Source: Halobellus clavatus
GTDB taxonomy: Archaea > Halobacteriota > Halobacteria > Halobacteriales > Haloferacaceae
DNA length: 64,000 bases
Reading direction: 5' to 3'
Assembly (NCBI RefSeq): GCF_900107195.1
Contig: NZ_FNPB01000003.1
Span: 62,001 to 126,000, forward strand
The position numbers were made by a program, and so were the translations under genes. Position 1 is the stretch's first letter. Every line of letters starts with the position of its first letter. The notes beneath the pieces are model-generated. The model searched no databases, was not told where the DNA came from, and was given only the letters and a program-made list of their open reading frames with translations. Positions 48,349-57,713 of this stretch are shown here, in pieces.

Positions 48349-49146
48349 TTACTCGAAGATCACGGTTTCGAGTTCGTCTAGCAGCGCAACGGGGTCGTCG
48401 CGCTGGAAGATGTTGCGACCCACTGCCAGGCCGTTCCCGCCAACTGCAACCGTCGAGCGAACGTCCTCGAGGAACGCCTCGTCGCTCCGCTTCGATCCGC
48501 CACTCATCACCGTCTTCAGCCCACTGACAGCCGCTTCGACCTGCTCCCATTCCTCCTGCGTCCCGGGGTACTTGCACTTGACCATATCGGCACCGAGTTC
48601 GAGTCCCAGGCGGGCCCCGTAGGCGACGACGTCCGGGTCCTCCTGCCCCGTGTAGTCGTCGTTCTCCTGGATCCCCTTGCCGCGCGGGTAACTCCACATA
48701 ACCACGGGGACGTCGTACTTCCGCGAGGCCTCCTGGACGTCGCGGAACTCCTTCCACATCTCGTCTTCGTGGAGCGACCCCGCGTACATCGTATAGCCGA
48801 TGGCGTCGGCGTCGAGTTCTTCGACGGCGTACTGGACCGAGCACTGTTTGGGGGAGTAGTAGTCGTCCCGCTTCGCGAGATTCGAGTTTCCGTTCAACTT
48901 GACGAGGAGCGGTGCGCCGTCGTCGACGCCGTGTGTTTGCTCCCAGGATCGGTAGTATTCGGCGTTGCCTTTCTGCAGCGCGATGGCGGTGACTGCGTCG
49001 TGTCGTCCGACCTCGAAGACGTGTGTCGGGTCGGCGCTTTTCGGGAGTGGCTCGAAGTCGACGGGCCCGTGTTCGGTCCCGTGGTCGTAGGCGAGAATGA
49101 GGGAGTTTCCGTTCCGTGTGATCGGCGTGTCATCGATCGGTTTCAT
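48349..49146 (-). CDS. Class I fructose-bisphosphate aldolase (DhnA type)
   Basis: The 265-residue Schiff-base aldolase cleaves fructose-1,6-bisphosphate to DHAP and glyceraldehyde-3-phosphate. It has the start LILAYDHGTEHGP, the core KLNGNSN, the candidate Schiff-base lysine in ADMVKCKYPG, and the phosphate-binding glycine-rich VGGNGLAVGRNIFQRD. The family also contains 2-amino-3,7-dideoxy-D-threo-hept-6-ulosonate synthase homologues, but the sequence matches the aldolase set best. It is convergent with the ptsHI operon, so PTS and glycolysis genes sit side by side. Confidence 0.9.
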   Translation of the reverse strand: MKPIDDTPITRNGNSLILAYDHGTEHGPVDFEPLPKSADPTHVFEVGRHDAVTAIALQKGNAEYYRSWEQTHGVDDGAPLLVKLNGNSNLAKRDDYYSPKQCSVQYAVEELDADAIGYTMYAGSLHEDEMWKEFRDVQEASRKYDVPVVMWSYPRGKGIQENDDYTGQEDPDVVAYGARLGLELGADMVKCKYPGTQEEWEQVEAAVSGLKTVMSGGSKRSDEAFLEDVRSTVAVGGNGLAVGRNIFQRDDPVALLDELETVIFE

Positions 49147-49328
49147 AGCAAGAGGTATCGCCGCGAAAGGGTTTCAATTTACCGTCCCTCGAAACGGCGT
49201 AGTGAATCGACTGAGCACTCCCGGAAATCCTCGGGGTCGACAGCACCGACAGAGTCAGTTCACAGCACCGGCCGACGGGACCACCTCGTGGACACGTCGC
49301 TGGAACCCGAATCGCAGCGTACCGATAC

Positions 49329-49811
49329 TCACGGGGGCTCCGGCAGGAACGGCTCGGGGTCGTCGTGAACGAACGTCACCGTCTCGTCGTTCAGTCGGCG
49401 GCAGAACAGGCGCACCGAGCCCGTCTCGCGGATCGATTCGAGGGTGTCGGCGTTGGCCGTCGGATCGTAGTACGCCGGGACGAAGACCGCCGTCTCGTTC
49501 GTTCGATCGGCTTCGACGACGAGCAAGTAGACCAGTCCGTCGCCGACCGCTTTGAACACCTCGACGTCCCGAAACGCGCCCTCTTCGACGGTGGCTTCGA
49601 GGTCTTCGAATTCGGGGCCAGGAAGCAGGACGTCGATGCCCGTGCGGCGTTCGGAGTCGACGAGAACGGAGTCTCCGGGGTGGAGTTCCAGTGTCGTCCA
49701 CCCACGATCGCGGTACTGCGACGCGGTCGCTTCCATATCCTCGATGACGGCGGTCCAGCCCTCTTGTGCCTGTACGTTCGGCGGGACGCCGTCGCCGGGC
49801 GGGTCGCTCAT
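49329..49811 (-). CDS. Hypothetical haloarchaeal protein, 160 residues
   Basis: The acidic, soluble protein has an N-terminal helix ([20 protein letters not shown]) and a central beta-rich region with [22 protein letters not shown] and [19 protein letters not shown]. No family function is recognised. I chose the start at 49811 (MSDPPGDG) because the upstream open codons look non-coding. It is divergent from the ABC transporter gene. The interval 49147-49328 between it and the aldolase has no gene. Confidence 0.75.
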   Translation of the reverse strand: MSDPPGDGVPPNVQAQEGWTAVIEDMEATASQYRDRGWTTLELHPGDSVLVDSERRTGIDVLLPGPEFEDLEATVEEGAFRDVEVFKAVGDGLVYLLVVEADRTNETAVFVPAYYDPTANADTLESIRETGSVRLFCRRLNDETVTFVHDDPEPFLPEPP

Positions 49812-49891
49812 ACGATGACGCGTGTCGGTGGGCAGATAAAACGTTTCACTGCGCCCCAAGATATTTTTCCGGTTCTCTGCAAGGAGTGAAA

Positions 49892-52609
49892 GTGACCGAC
49901 CTCCTCTCGCTCTCGAACCTCCGGACCCAGTTCAAAACCGAACGGGGCGCGGTCAAGGCCGTCGACGGGATCGATCTCACGATCGAGGAAGGCGAGACCG
50001 TCGGCCTCGTCGGCGAATCGGGGTCCGGGAAGAGCGTCACCGCCCTGTCTGCGATGGACCTCATCGACGATCCGGGCGAGATCGTCGACGGTCGCATCAC
50101 CCTCCGCGGTACCGCCCTGGCCGCATCGCTCTTAGACGAGTTCCGCAGCGCGCTGGTCCCGTACCCGTTCGAGTTGTTCGATGCGGTCTGGACTATCAGC
50201 AGCGACATCCGCGCCGAACGGCGCATCCGAGCGGCCTCCTCGGAACTCCGGGGAATGGCCGACGACCTCGCCGGCGACGACCCCGCAGCGCTCGCGGACG
50301 ACCTCCGTTCCGCGGCAGATCGCCTCGCCGACGGGGACCCGCCCGCCGACGTCGGAGCGGCGCTGGAGACGGCCCTCGAGTCCGCCGCGGACGGATTCGT
50401 GTACGTCGACGACGACGCCCGTGCACGACTCCGCGACGGCGCGGACCCCAGTGCCGTCGATATCGACGATGCAGTCATCGATATCACGGCCGCGCCCGAG
50501 GCGGCGGTCCGACGGATCCGCGGCGGCGAGATGGGGATGATCTTCCAGGATCCGATGACCTCGCTGAACCCGGCGGTCACCATCGGCGAGCAGATCGCCG
50601 AGTCGCTGCGGTTGCACCGCTACGGCGACCAGAAGAACGACTCCTGGCTCAACGGGATCCGTGAGATACTCCCCAAGATCGGCGGTCGCGACGGCGACAA
50701 AGAGGTGATGGACGAGGTCGTCAGGATGCTCCAGGCGGTCGGGATCCCCGAGGCCAAACAGCGGGTCGACGACTACCCGCACGAGTTCTCCGGCGGAATG
50801 CGCCAGCGAGTGCTCGTCGCCATCGCGCTCGCCTGCCGGCCGAACCTGCTCATCGCCGACGAACCCACCACGGCCCTCGACGTGACGATCCAGGCGCAGA
50901 TCCTCGACCTCATCGACGATCTCCAGACGGACTTCGGGATGTCGGTGTTGATGATCACTCACGACCTCGGCGTCGTGGCCGAGACCTGCGATCGCGTGGC
51001 CGTGATGTACGCCGGCGAAATCGTCGAAGAGGGACCCGTCGAGGAGATCTTCCACGACCCGAGTCACCCCTACACGTACACGCTCCTCGAATCGATCCCC
51101 ACAGAGGACAAAGCGCGGCTGACCCCGATCGAGGGCAACGTCCCCGATCTGATCGACCTCCCCGAGGGCTGTCACTTCGCGCCGCGATGCCCCTGGGCCG
51201 AAGAGCAGTGTCTCGAAGGCGAGATCCCGGAGTTACAGCACGGTCCGGCGGACGTGGATCACCGGGCGAAGTGCGTCCACGAGGAGTTCGACAAGGCGGC
51301 CTACGGGAGCGACGGGGTCGCGGCCAGCGCCGAGTCCACATTCGGAGACCCGCTCGTCGAAGTCACGGGCTTACGGAAGTACTACCAGCAGGACGACGAC
51401 GCCCTCGATCGCGCACTCGGCAGCGAGACCCCGAGCGTCAAAGCCGTCGACGGCGTCGACCTCGACATCCGCGAGCGGGAGACGCTCGGGCTGGTCGGCG
51501 AGTCAGGCTGTGGGAAGTCCACCGCGGGCCGGGCGATCCTCCATCTGGATCCGCCGACGGACGGGACCGTCGTGTTCGCCGGCGACGACCTCGGCTCGCT
51601 GTCGAAGTCCGAACTCCGGAAGCGTCGAAAGGAGATGCAGATGGTGTTCCAGGACCCGATGTCGAGTCTGGATCCGCGGATGACCGCCGGACAGACGATT
51701 ATGGAGCCGCTGAAGATCCACGACCTCGCGGACGGGCGTCGTCGCGAGCGGGTGTTCGAGTTGATGGAGGCGGTCGGCCTCGAGCGCGGGCAGTACGGGC
51801 GGTATCCCCACGAGCTCTCGGGTGGTCAACGGCAGCGGGTGGGAATCGCCCGGGCGCTCGCCGTCGACCCTGATTTCATCGTCGCCGACGAGCCGGTCTC
51901 TGCGCTCGACGTCTCCGTGCAGGCGCAGATCATCAACCTCCTCGAAGACCTCCAAGAGGAGTTCGGACTGACCTACCTGTTCATCGCGCACGATCTGAGC
52001 GTCGTCAGACACATCTCCGATCGCGTGGCCGTGATGTATCTCGGCGAAATCGTCGAGGTGACCGAGACGGACGACCTCTTCGAGACGCCGAAACACCCCT
52101 ACACCAGGGCGCTGCTGTCGGCGATCCCCGAACCGGATCCGCGCGCGGATACGGGCGATCGGACGATCCTCAGCGGCGACGTCCCGTCGCCGATCGACCC
52201 GCCCTCGGCCTGCCGGTTTCGGACACGGTGTCCGTCGATCATTCCCCCGGAGGACCTAGAGATCGACCAGGAGCGATACCGGGAAGTGATGTTCTACCGC
52301 CAGCGCGTCGAATCCGGCGATATCGACCTCGAGGCTATCGAATCGGAAGTGCGCATCGAGGCGGAAACCGACGTGGCCGCCGTCACCGACGGCGGGGAAC
52401 ACGCGGCGCTGTTCGAGTACTTCTTCGACGGCCCGCTCCCCGACGAGGCCAGAAGGGTGGTCGCGGAATCGTTCGAGCACCTCAAGAACGACCGGTGGGA
52501 GGAGGCCGAAGCCACGCTCACCGACACCTTCGAAAGTATATGCGAACGGGAACATCCCACACTCAGCCAACGCGAACATCCCGTTGCTTGTCACTTACAC
52601 GAGGAGTGA
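49892..52609 (+). CDS. Dipeptide/oligopeptide ABC transporter ATPase, DppD-DppF fusion
   Basis: The 905-residue protein (start GTG at 49892, with ggag five bases upstream; another in-frame GTG lies at 49886) carries two ABC ATPase domains. The first has Walker [10 protein letters not shown]-loop [11 protein letters not shown] and signature FSGGMRQR. The second has [20 protein letters not shown] and LSGGQRQR. Both end in oligopeptide-family zinc/Cys loops ([24 protein letters not shown]). An unusual 130-residue insertion lies between Walker A and the Q-loop of the first domain, and a 120-residue acidic tail follows the second. It powers the permeases encoded downstream. Confidence 0.92.
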   Translation: MTDLLSLSNLRTQFKTERGAVKAVDGIDLTIEEGETVGLVGESGSGKSVTALSAMDLIDDPGEIVDGRITLRGTALAASLLDEFRSALVPYPFELFDAVWTISSDIRAERRIRAASSELRGMADDLAGDDPAALADDLRSAADRLADGDPPADVGAALETALESAADGFVYVDDDARARLRDGADPSAVDIDDAVIDITAAPEAAVRRIRGGEMGMIFQDPMTSLNPAVTIGEQIAESLRLHRYGDQKNDSWLNGIREILPKIGGRDGDKEVMDEVVRMLQAVGIPEAKQRVDDYPHEFSGGMRQRVLVAIALACRPNLLIADEPTTALDVTIQAQILDLIDDLQTDFGMSVLMITHDLGVVAETCDRVAVMYAGEIVEEGPVEEIFHDPSHPYTYTLLESIPTEDKARLTPIEGNVPDLIDLPEGCHFAPRCPWAEEQCLEGEIPELQHGPADVDHRAKCVHEEFDKAAYGSDGVAASAESTFGDPLVEVTGLRKYYQQDDDALDRALGSETPSVKAVDGVDLDIRERETLGLVGESGCGKSTAGRAILHLDPPTDGTVVFAGDDLGSLSKSELRKRRKEMQMVFQDPMSSLDPRMTAGQTIMEPLKIHDLADGRRRERVFELMEAVGLERGQYGRYPHELSGGQRQRVGIARALAVDPDFIVADEPVSALDVSVQAQIINLLEDLQEEFGLTYLFIAHDLSVVRHISDRVAVMYLGEIVEVTETDDLFETPKHPYTRALLSAIPEPDPRADTGDRTILSGDVPSPIDPPSACRFRTRCPSIIPPEDLEIDQERYREVMFYRQRVESGDIDLEAIESEVRIEAETDVAAVTDGGEHAALFEYFFDGPLPDEARRVVAESFEHLKNDRWEEAEATLTDTFESICEREHPTLSQREHPVACHLHEE

Positions 52610-52636
52610 GATACGCCCCCGCGTGAGGGTTTGGGT

Positions 52637-52648
52637 CCCCCTCGGGGG
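52637..52648 (+). terminator. Small GC hairpin between the ABC ATPase and binding-protein genes
   Basis: CCCC and GGGG pair around CTCG; more G and C flank it. It is followed about 10-25 bases later by the T-rich sequence ttgttctttcttt. This may attenuate read-through from the ATPase gene, so the binding-protein gene is driven mostly by its own promoter. Confidence 0.45.
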
Positions 52649-52680
52649 GCAATGTCATAATTGTTCTTTCTTTCCATCAG

Positions 52681-52688
52681 TATTATTT
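52681..52688 (+). promoter_or_regulatory. TATA box of the solute-binding protein gene
   Basis: The sequence tattattt lies 24-31 bases before the ATG at 52712, the usual position for a leaderless haloarchaeal start. The separate promoter allows the binding protein to be made in excess over the ATPase and permeases. Confidence 0.55.
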
Positions 52689-52711
52689 GGGTAGCCCTAT
52701 ATATCCGACAT

Positions 52712-54427
52712 ATGGTCCCTGATACCACTGCGACTTCGCGGCGAAACTTTCTGAAACGAGCCGGCGGCGCGACCGTCGCCACGGCATCAATCACCTCGCT
52801 TGCGGGGTGCGGCGGAGGTGGCGACGAAACCGAAACGGCAGCGGAAGATGACACCGGCGACGACACCGAGACCGAAGCGGAGGGCGGTGAAGACGGTGGT
52901 GGTGACACGACTCGACTCCGGTACGGTCGCGGTGCGCACTCGGCCACGCTGGACCCACAGAACACCACCAGCGGCGAGGTCGCGAAGGTGACTAACCAGG
53001 CGTACGAGGGACTGATCAGTTTCCAGGTCGGTGAGGCGGCCCTCACCGAATCCCTCGCTACCGACTGGTCGCTTGAGGGCGACTCGGTCACGCTCACCCT
53101 CCGAGAGGGCGTAACGTTCCACGACGGGTCGGACTTCACCGCCGACGACTTCGTCGCCACCTATCGCCGGTTCGTCGACGACGAATACGAATACCACTTC
53201 GAGGACGCCTCCGCCTACGGGCCGTTCACGCTGGGGAACTGGATCGACAGCGTCGAGGCCACGAGTGACTACGAACTCTCGATCACGCTGAATCAGACGT
53301 ACGCGCCGTTCCTCCGCAACCTCGCGATGTTCGTCTCCGTCGTCATCTCCCGAGACGCGATCGAGGGCGACACCGACCTGGATCAGGAGATGGTCGGCAC
53401 CGGCCCCTTCGAGTTAGAGACGCTCGACGACGCCAACAACCGGATCCAACTCACCACGTACGACGACTACTGGGGCGAGAGTCCGAACATCGACGAGGTG
53501 CTCTTCCTCACTCGCGGACAAAACTCGACGCGTGCGCAGGCCCTCGTCGAGGAGGAACTGGACATCATCGACGGCCTCGACCCCGACAGTATGCAGATCA
53601 TCGAGGGGTCCGACACCGCCGAGAACCGGACGGCGACCGGGATTAACATCGGGTATATGGCGTTCAACCTCTCGCGGGTCGAGGCGTTCCGTGATCGTCG
53701 GGTCCGCCGGGCGATCAGTTACGCCATCGACACCCAGGCCATCGTCGAGAATATCTACTCCGGCATCGCCACCGAGGCCGACCAGCCGATCCCGCCGGCG
53801 CTCTTCGGGCACAACGACGACATCAGCCCCTACGAGTACGATCCCGAACAGGCACAGAGCCTCCTCGATGAGGCCGGCTACGGCGACGGCTTCTCGTTCA
53901 CGCTGACGACCTTCCAGAACCCCCGTGGGTACAACCCCGCGCCGCTGCCGACCGCACAGACGATCAGATCGAACCTCTCGGACGTCGGGATCGAGGTCTC
54001 GATCGACGACCGGCAGTTCTCCGATTACCTGACGTACACCAGTCAGGGGCGACACGACGCCACGCTCGCGGGATGGTACACCGACAACGCCGATCCCGAC
54101 AACTTCTGTTACGTCCTGCTCCACCCGCAGACTGAGGTCCCCGACGGCCAGGACTGGGTCTCCTGGGACACCGAGGGCTTCAACACCTCGAACAACGCTG
54201 CGTGGGCCAACAGCGAATTCATGACCCGCGTCGAGGACGCACAGACGACCACCGACCAGGAGGAGCGTGCCCAACTGTACAGCGAGGCCGCCCAGATCGC
54301 CCACGACGAGGCCCCGTGGGTGTTTATCGACTACGCCGACGAGGTCCGCGGCGTCTCCAACCGCGTGAGTAACTACACGGTCGCCGCAATCGGCGGTCCG
54401 TACCTCGGGGCCGTCGACGTCGAGTAA
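52712..54427 (+). CDS. ABC transporter substrate-binding lipoprotein, family 5 (dipeptide/oligopeptide)
   Basis: The 571-residue lipoprotein has a Tat signal (SRRNFLKRAGG), a lipobox SLAGC and a long acidic linker. The SBP family 5 body includes RYGRGAHSATLDPQNT, the LATDWSLEGDSVTLTLREGVTFHDG signature in two pieces, and RRAISYAIDTQAIV. It captures peptides or similar solutes on the outer membrane face and hands them to the permeases. I chose the start at 52712 for its match to the Tat region and the TATA box. The frame is open 17 codons upstream. Confidence 0.93.
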   Translation: MVPDTTATSRRNFLKRAGGATVATASITSLAGCGGGGDETETAAEDDTGDDTETEAEGGEDGGGDTTRLRYGRGAHSATLDPQNTTSGEVAKVTNQAYEGLISFQVGEAALTESLATDWSLEGDSVTLTLREGVTFHDGSDFTADDFVATYRRFVDDEYEYHFEDASAYGPFTLGNWIDSVEATSDYELSITLNQTYAPFLRNLAMFVSVVISRDAIEGDTDLDQEMVGTGPFELETLDDANNRIQLTTYDDYWGESPNIDEVLFLTRGQNSTRAQALVEEELDIIDGLDPDSMQIIEGSDTAENRTATGINIGYMAFNLSRVEAFRDRRVRRAISYAIDTQAIVENIYSGIATEADQPIPPALFGHNDDISPYEYDPEQAQSLLDEAGYGDGFSFTLTTFQNPRGYNPAPLPTAQTIRSNLSDVGIEVSIDDRQFSDYLTYTSQGRHDATLAGWYTDNADPDNFCYVLLHPQTEVPDGQDWVSWDTEGFNTSNNAAWANSEFMTRVEDAQTTTDQEERAQLYSEAAQIAHDEAPWVFIDYADEVRGVSNRVSNYTVAAIGGPYLGAVDVE

Positions 54428-54470
54428 CGAGCACAGGCTTTTTGCCCGTCCACTCACCGTTTCGTCCTGA

Positions 54471-55484
54471 ATGGTCTCCAATCGGTTCGTCCTGAAACGG
54501 CTCCTCCTGTTGATCCCCGTACTGTTCGGGGTTGCGACAGTCGTGTTTGCCATCCTCCACCTCTCGCCGGGCGATCCCGCGCTGACGATCGCGGGCGAGC
54601 GCGCGAGTCAGGAGTTCGTCAACGAGGTCAGATCGAACCTCGGCCTCGACGACCCACTGTGGCAGCAATACGTCCGGTTCCTCGGTGACGTGGCGACGTT
54701 AGATCTCGGCCAGTCCTACCAGGTCAACCGGGGCACGCCCGTCAGTACGATCCTCGCGGACCGGCTTCCGATCACCATCGAACTCGCGCTGTTGGGTGAA
54801 CTCGCGGGGCTTCTGTTCGGCCTGCCGCTCGGCATCCTCAGCGCCGTCAAACAGGACACCTGGGCCGACCACCTCACCCGGGTCGGCGCGCTCAGCGGGA
54901 TCAGCGTCCCGATCTACTGGAGCGGACCGCTCCTCATCCTGCTCTTCGCGCAGTTCCTCGGGCTCTTGCCCACCAGCGGGCGGATCGGGTCGGAGTTCTT
55001 CATCGAGCCAGTCACCGGATTCATCCTGGTGGATACGCTGTTGGCAGGGAATATGGCAGCGTTCCAGTCCGCCGTCGTCCACCTGCTGTTACCCGTCGTG
55101 GTGTTGGGTATCTACCAGATGGCGTTGCTCTCGCGGATGATGCGCTCCTCGATGGTGGAGGTGATCCGGCAGGACTACATGCGGACCGCGCGGGCGAAGG
55201 GACAGGGCTCGAAGATCACGGTGATGAAACACGGGCTCCGCAACGCGTTCATTCCCGTGATCACCGTCATCGGGATCCAGTTCGGGTCGCTGCTGGGTGG
55301 GGCCGTCCTCACCGAGACCGTCTTCGAGATCAACGGCATCGGCACGCTGCTTGTGGACGCAATCAACCGAAGTGACTACCCCGTCGTGCAGGGGACCGTC
55401 CTGGTCTTCGCCGTCCTGTACACGTTAGTCAACCTCGTGGTGGACATCACGTACTCCGTCTTCGATCCCCGCATCGAACAATGA
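54471..55484 (+). CDS. ABC transporter permease DppB-like
   Basis: The 337-residue permease has about six membrane helices. It starts VLKRLLLLIPVLFGVATVVFAILHLSPGDPA, the DppB family hallmark, and has the EAA-like loop around RQDYMRTARAKGQGSKI facing the ATPase. It forms the channel with the DppC protein that overlaps its stop by 4 bases. It is 43 bases after the binding-protein gene. Confidence 0.93.
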   Translation: MVSNRFVLKRLLLLIPVLFGVATVVFAILHLSPGDPALTIAGERASQEFVNEVRSNLGLDDPLWQQYVRFLGDVATLDLGQSYQVNRGTPVSTILADRLPITIELALLGELAGLLFGLPLGILSAVKQDTWADHLTRVGALSGISVPIYWSGPLLILLFAQFLGLLPTSGRIGSEFFIEPVTGFILVDTLLAGNMAAFQSAVVHLLLPVVVLGIYQMALLSRMMRSSMVEVIRQDYMRTARAKGQGSKITVMKHGLRNAFIPVITVIGIQFGSLLGGAVLTETVFEINGIGTLLVDAINRSDYPVVQGTVLVFAVLYTLVNLVVDITYSVFDPRIEQ

Positions 55485-56398
55485 GCACAGAAACACAGAG
55501 CGGAACCGTCGAACGAAGCATCGTCGAGCGCCTCCGCGCGAGCCCGTTCCTCTCGCAGCTCCTCTCGAACCGGCTCGCGGTCACTGGCATCGTCATCATC
55601 GTCGCCGTCGTCGTCCTCGCGGTCTACGCGCGGCTGACGTTCAACCTCAGTGATCTGTTAGCCACACAGTTCGGGACCAATCCCTCGGAGGCAGCGCCCA
55701 GTATGGCGTATCCCTTCGGGACCGACGGTCAGGCCCGCGACATCTTCCCGCGAGTGCTGTATGGAGCCTGGTATGCGGTCCTCTACGGGACTGTCACCGT
55801 GGCGGCGTCGACCGCCCTGGGTGTCGGTCTGGGAATCGTCGCCGCGTACTACGGCGACCTCACGGACAACCTGATCATGCGGACGATGGACGTCCTGCTG
55901 TCGTTCCCTTCACTGCTCTTGGCGCTCGCACTCGTCACGATCTTCCCCGAGGAACTGGGCCTGTGGCGCGCTGTGGCCGCGCTGACGCTCGTGTACACGC
56001 CGCGGTTCGCTCGGGTCGTCCGCGGAGCGGCGCTGAAAGTCCTCGAAGACGAGTACACCGACGCGACGAAGGCGCTGGGTGCGACCGATCCGCGACTGCT
56101 CATCCGGCACATCCTGCCGAACTGTCTCGCGCCCATCACGGTCCAGTCGACGCTCAACTACGGGCTGGCGATCATCGACATCGCGGCGCTGTCGTTCCTC
56201 GGATTCGGCGCGAGTCCGGGCGAGCCGACCTGGGGAATGATGCTCTCGAACGGCGTCGAGTTCGGCCTGTTCTCGGGGGCGTGGTGGTGGTCCTTCTTCC
56301 CCGGACTCCTGCTCGCGCTGACGGTCCTCGGGTTCAATCTGCTCGGGGATGGGATGCGCGACGCGCTCGACCCGCGGATGCGGGAGACCGTTGACTGA
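55481..56398 (+). CDS. ABC transporter permease DppC-like
   Basis: The 305-residue permease starts with an N-terminal cytosolic segment and a first helix (VTGIVIIVAVVVLAVYA), then has the DppC core: a long loop with FGTDGQARDIFPRVLYGAWY and the EAA-like region DEYTDATKALGATDPRLLIRHILPN. It pairs with DppB (ATGA overlap at 55481) and the two-domain ATPase to form one complete importer. Confidence 0.93.
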   Translation: MSTETQSGTVERSIVERLRASPFLSQLLSNRLAVTGIVIIVAVVVLAVYARLTFNLSDLLATQFGTNPSEAAPSMAYPFGTDGQARDIFPRVLYGAWYAVLYGTVTVAASTALGVGLGIVAAYYGDLTDNLIMRTMDVLLSFPSLLLALALVTIFPEELGLWRAVAALTLVYTPRFARVVRGAALKVLEDEYTDATKALGATDPRLLIRHILPNCLAPITVQSTLNYGLAIIDIAALSFLGFGASPGEPTWGMMLSNGVEFGLFSGAWWWSFFPGLLLALTVLGFNLLGDGMRDALDPRMRETVD

Positions 56399-56738
56399 GC
56401 CCGAGGATCGGTCACTCGGGCGCACTGCCGCTCGGTGGCTCAGTGTCGGTGCCGTCGCCGGCGTCGTCGTCGCCGGTGCGCTGCTTCCGCTCTTCGGGGC
56501 GCGGGCCGCGACCGACACCTCGTTCGCACTCGGCGCGCTGGTGTTCGGCTTCGGGATCGCCACCTGGGCCGGCACCGTCGGCTTCGGATCGTCGGTGGCC
56601 GCCGTTCAGGAGCGGCTCGGCGGCCACTCGGGATGGACACAGGAGGGCGCTCGCCAGGCCTTCGCCGTCTTGACCTGGATTGGTGTCGGCTGGTCGGCGA
56701 CAGCGGTCGCGGCCTCGCTCGCGCTGGTCGGCCCGTGA
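56391..56738 (+). CDS. Small membrane protein with TTG start overlapping dppC
   Basis: The 115-residue product has about three membrane helices (VGAVAGVVVAGALLPLFGA, FALGALVFGFGIATWAGTVGF, VLTWIGVGWSATAVAASLAL). The likely start is TTG at 56391, which overlaps the dppC stop (TTGACTGA). The next in-frame ATG upstream lies inside dppC. It seems part of the transporter operon. No family function is recognised. Confidence 0.65.
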   Translation: MTEPEDRSLGRTAARWLSVGAVAGVVVAGALLPLFGARAATDTSFALGALVFGFGIATWAGTVGFGSSVAAVQERLGGHSGWTQEGARQAFAVLTWIGVGWSATAVAASLALVGP

Positions 56739-56835
56739 TCGCGTCTCGGGACGATCCCCGTGCTGTCCGGCAGTTCGATCGTGTCACTCCTCTGTCGACC
56801 GGGCGTTTAAGTTCTCCCGCAGCGTGCACCCGGGT

Positions 56836-56985
56836 ATGCCGCAGATCCACCTCGACGACGACACGATCGCGCGATTAGACTCGCTCCGGCGCGAGGAGGA
56901 GGACTACGACGAGATCGTCAACGAACTCATCAACATCTACGAGGCCGAGGAACTGACGCTGTTCCACAGCGGCGACGAAGTGTAG
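56836..56985 (+). CDS. Small ribbon-helix-helix-like protein (antitoxin-type)
   Basis: The 49-residue acidic product starts MPQIHLDDDTIARLDSLR, a beta strand then a helix, and continues YDEIVNELINIYEAEEL, giving the strand-helix-helix outline of VapB/RHH-like proteins common in haloarchaea. No toxin gene is adjacent, so it may be a solitary regulator. The gap 56739-56835 contains its promoter, with the AT-richer gtttaagttc at about 56807-56816. Confidence 0.65.
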   Translation: MPQIHLDDDTIARLDSLRREEEDYDEIVNELINIYEAEELTLFHSGDEV

Positions 56986-57115
56986 CCCCGGCCTCGACCG
57001 TCTACCCAGTCGACCGACTCAGCGACGGTGACAGAATGCAGACCGACGCAACCGTTCGGTGTGCGGAGATAGCGTCCGGCGAGGTGAACCACTCTGGCGA
57101 CGATCGATCAGAAAG

Positions 57116-57355
57116 TCAGCAGAGCTGGTAACGCTCGGCGTCCTGATCGATGAGTTCGCGTTCCCGGAGCGTCGAAAGAATACTGTACAGCGACATTTTC
57201 TTCATATCCAGTGAGGATTCGAGTTCGGAGATCGACGCTTCGCCGTGCGTCGAGAGGAACAGATAGACCAGTTTCGCGCGCGGCGATTCGAGTTCAGACG
57301 GCATCGACGGCGTTTCGATACCGGCTGTCGGTTGCGGAGACATCGAGTGCTGCAT
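57116..57355 (-). CDS. Small winged-helix regulator
   Basis: The 79-residue protein has a compact wHTH: PRAKLVYLFLSTHGEASISELESSLDMKK, followed by MSLYSILSTLRERELIDQ. The layout resembles TrmB/MarR-like small haloarchaeal HTH proteins. I chose the Met at 57355; another possible start is four codons later. An AT-rich region upstream, ttcgacgataataaaaccc at about 57377-57395, fits a promoter. Targets are unknown. Confidence 0.75.
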   Translation of the reverse strand: MQHSMSPQPTAGIETPSMPSELESPRAKLVYLFLSTHGEASISELESSLDMKKMSLYSILSTLRERELIDQDAERYQLC

Positions 57356-57557
57356 CGTTGTTATCGTACCCTTAGCTTCGACGATAATAAAACCCATCTA
57401 CAACGATCGTCGAAAACCGCCGAACCGCATTCCGGTGGTAGCGACGCTCAGAAGCACGATCAGTTATTTTCGAACGAATGTTCATTTCGTTCGATCGCTC
57501 GAATCGGCCCGTTCGTTTCGACTCGTGACGACATCGTGTGAAGCGATAGCAAGGAAG

Positions 57558-57651
57558 TGGAAGGGGCGGGAATCGAACCACGCGAAGCCGTATGCGGGAG
57601 CGACCGTACGACGGTCGCTGCCGAATTGCTCTACCACTGAGCCACCCTTCC
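57558..57651 (-). tRNA. tRNA-like gene, anticodon unresolved (intron-containing or defective)
   Basis: On the minus strand the acceptor GGAAGGG pairs with CCCTTCC, with discriminator A. The D arm GCTC-AGTGGTA-GAGC and the T loop TTCGATT are sound. The T stem GCG(T)GG/CCCGC needs one bulged T. The middle is 21 bases too long. It contains a perfect hairpin (AGCGACCGT/ACGGTCGCT, 57599-57619), and I cannot fit a standard anticodon stem before or after removing it. If the hairpin itself is the anticodon arm, the loop GTCGTAC would give CGT (Thr), but the spacings are then abnormal. It could be a spliced tRNA with an unusual intron or a tRNA pseudogene. Confidence 0.5.
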
Positions 57652-57713
57652 AACCGAGGCTATGCGACCACGACCTATATGAATGACGGCGGCGGTGTCC
57701 GCCGCGCGATTGC

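Noticed and set aside
52637..52648. Hairpin after the ABC ATPase gene as a full operon end
   Set aside because: The stem is short and the T-rich tract is offset. The binding-protein and permease genes clearly belong to the same transporter, so I treat it as partial attenuation only.
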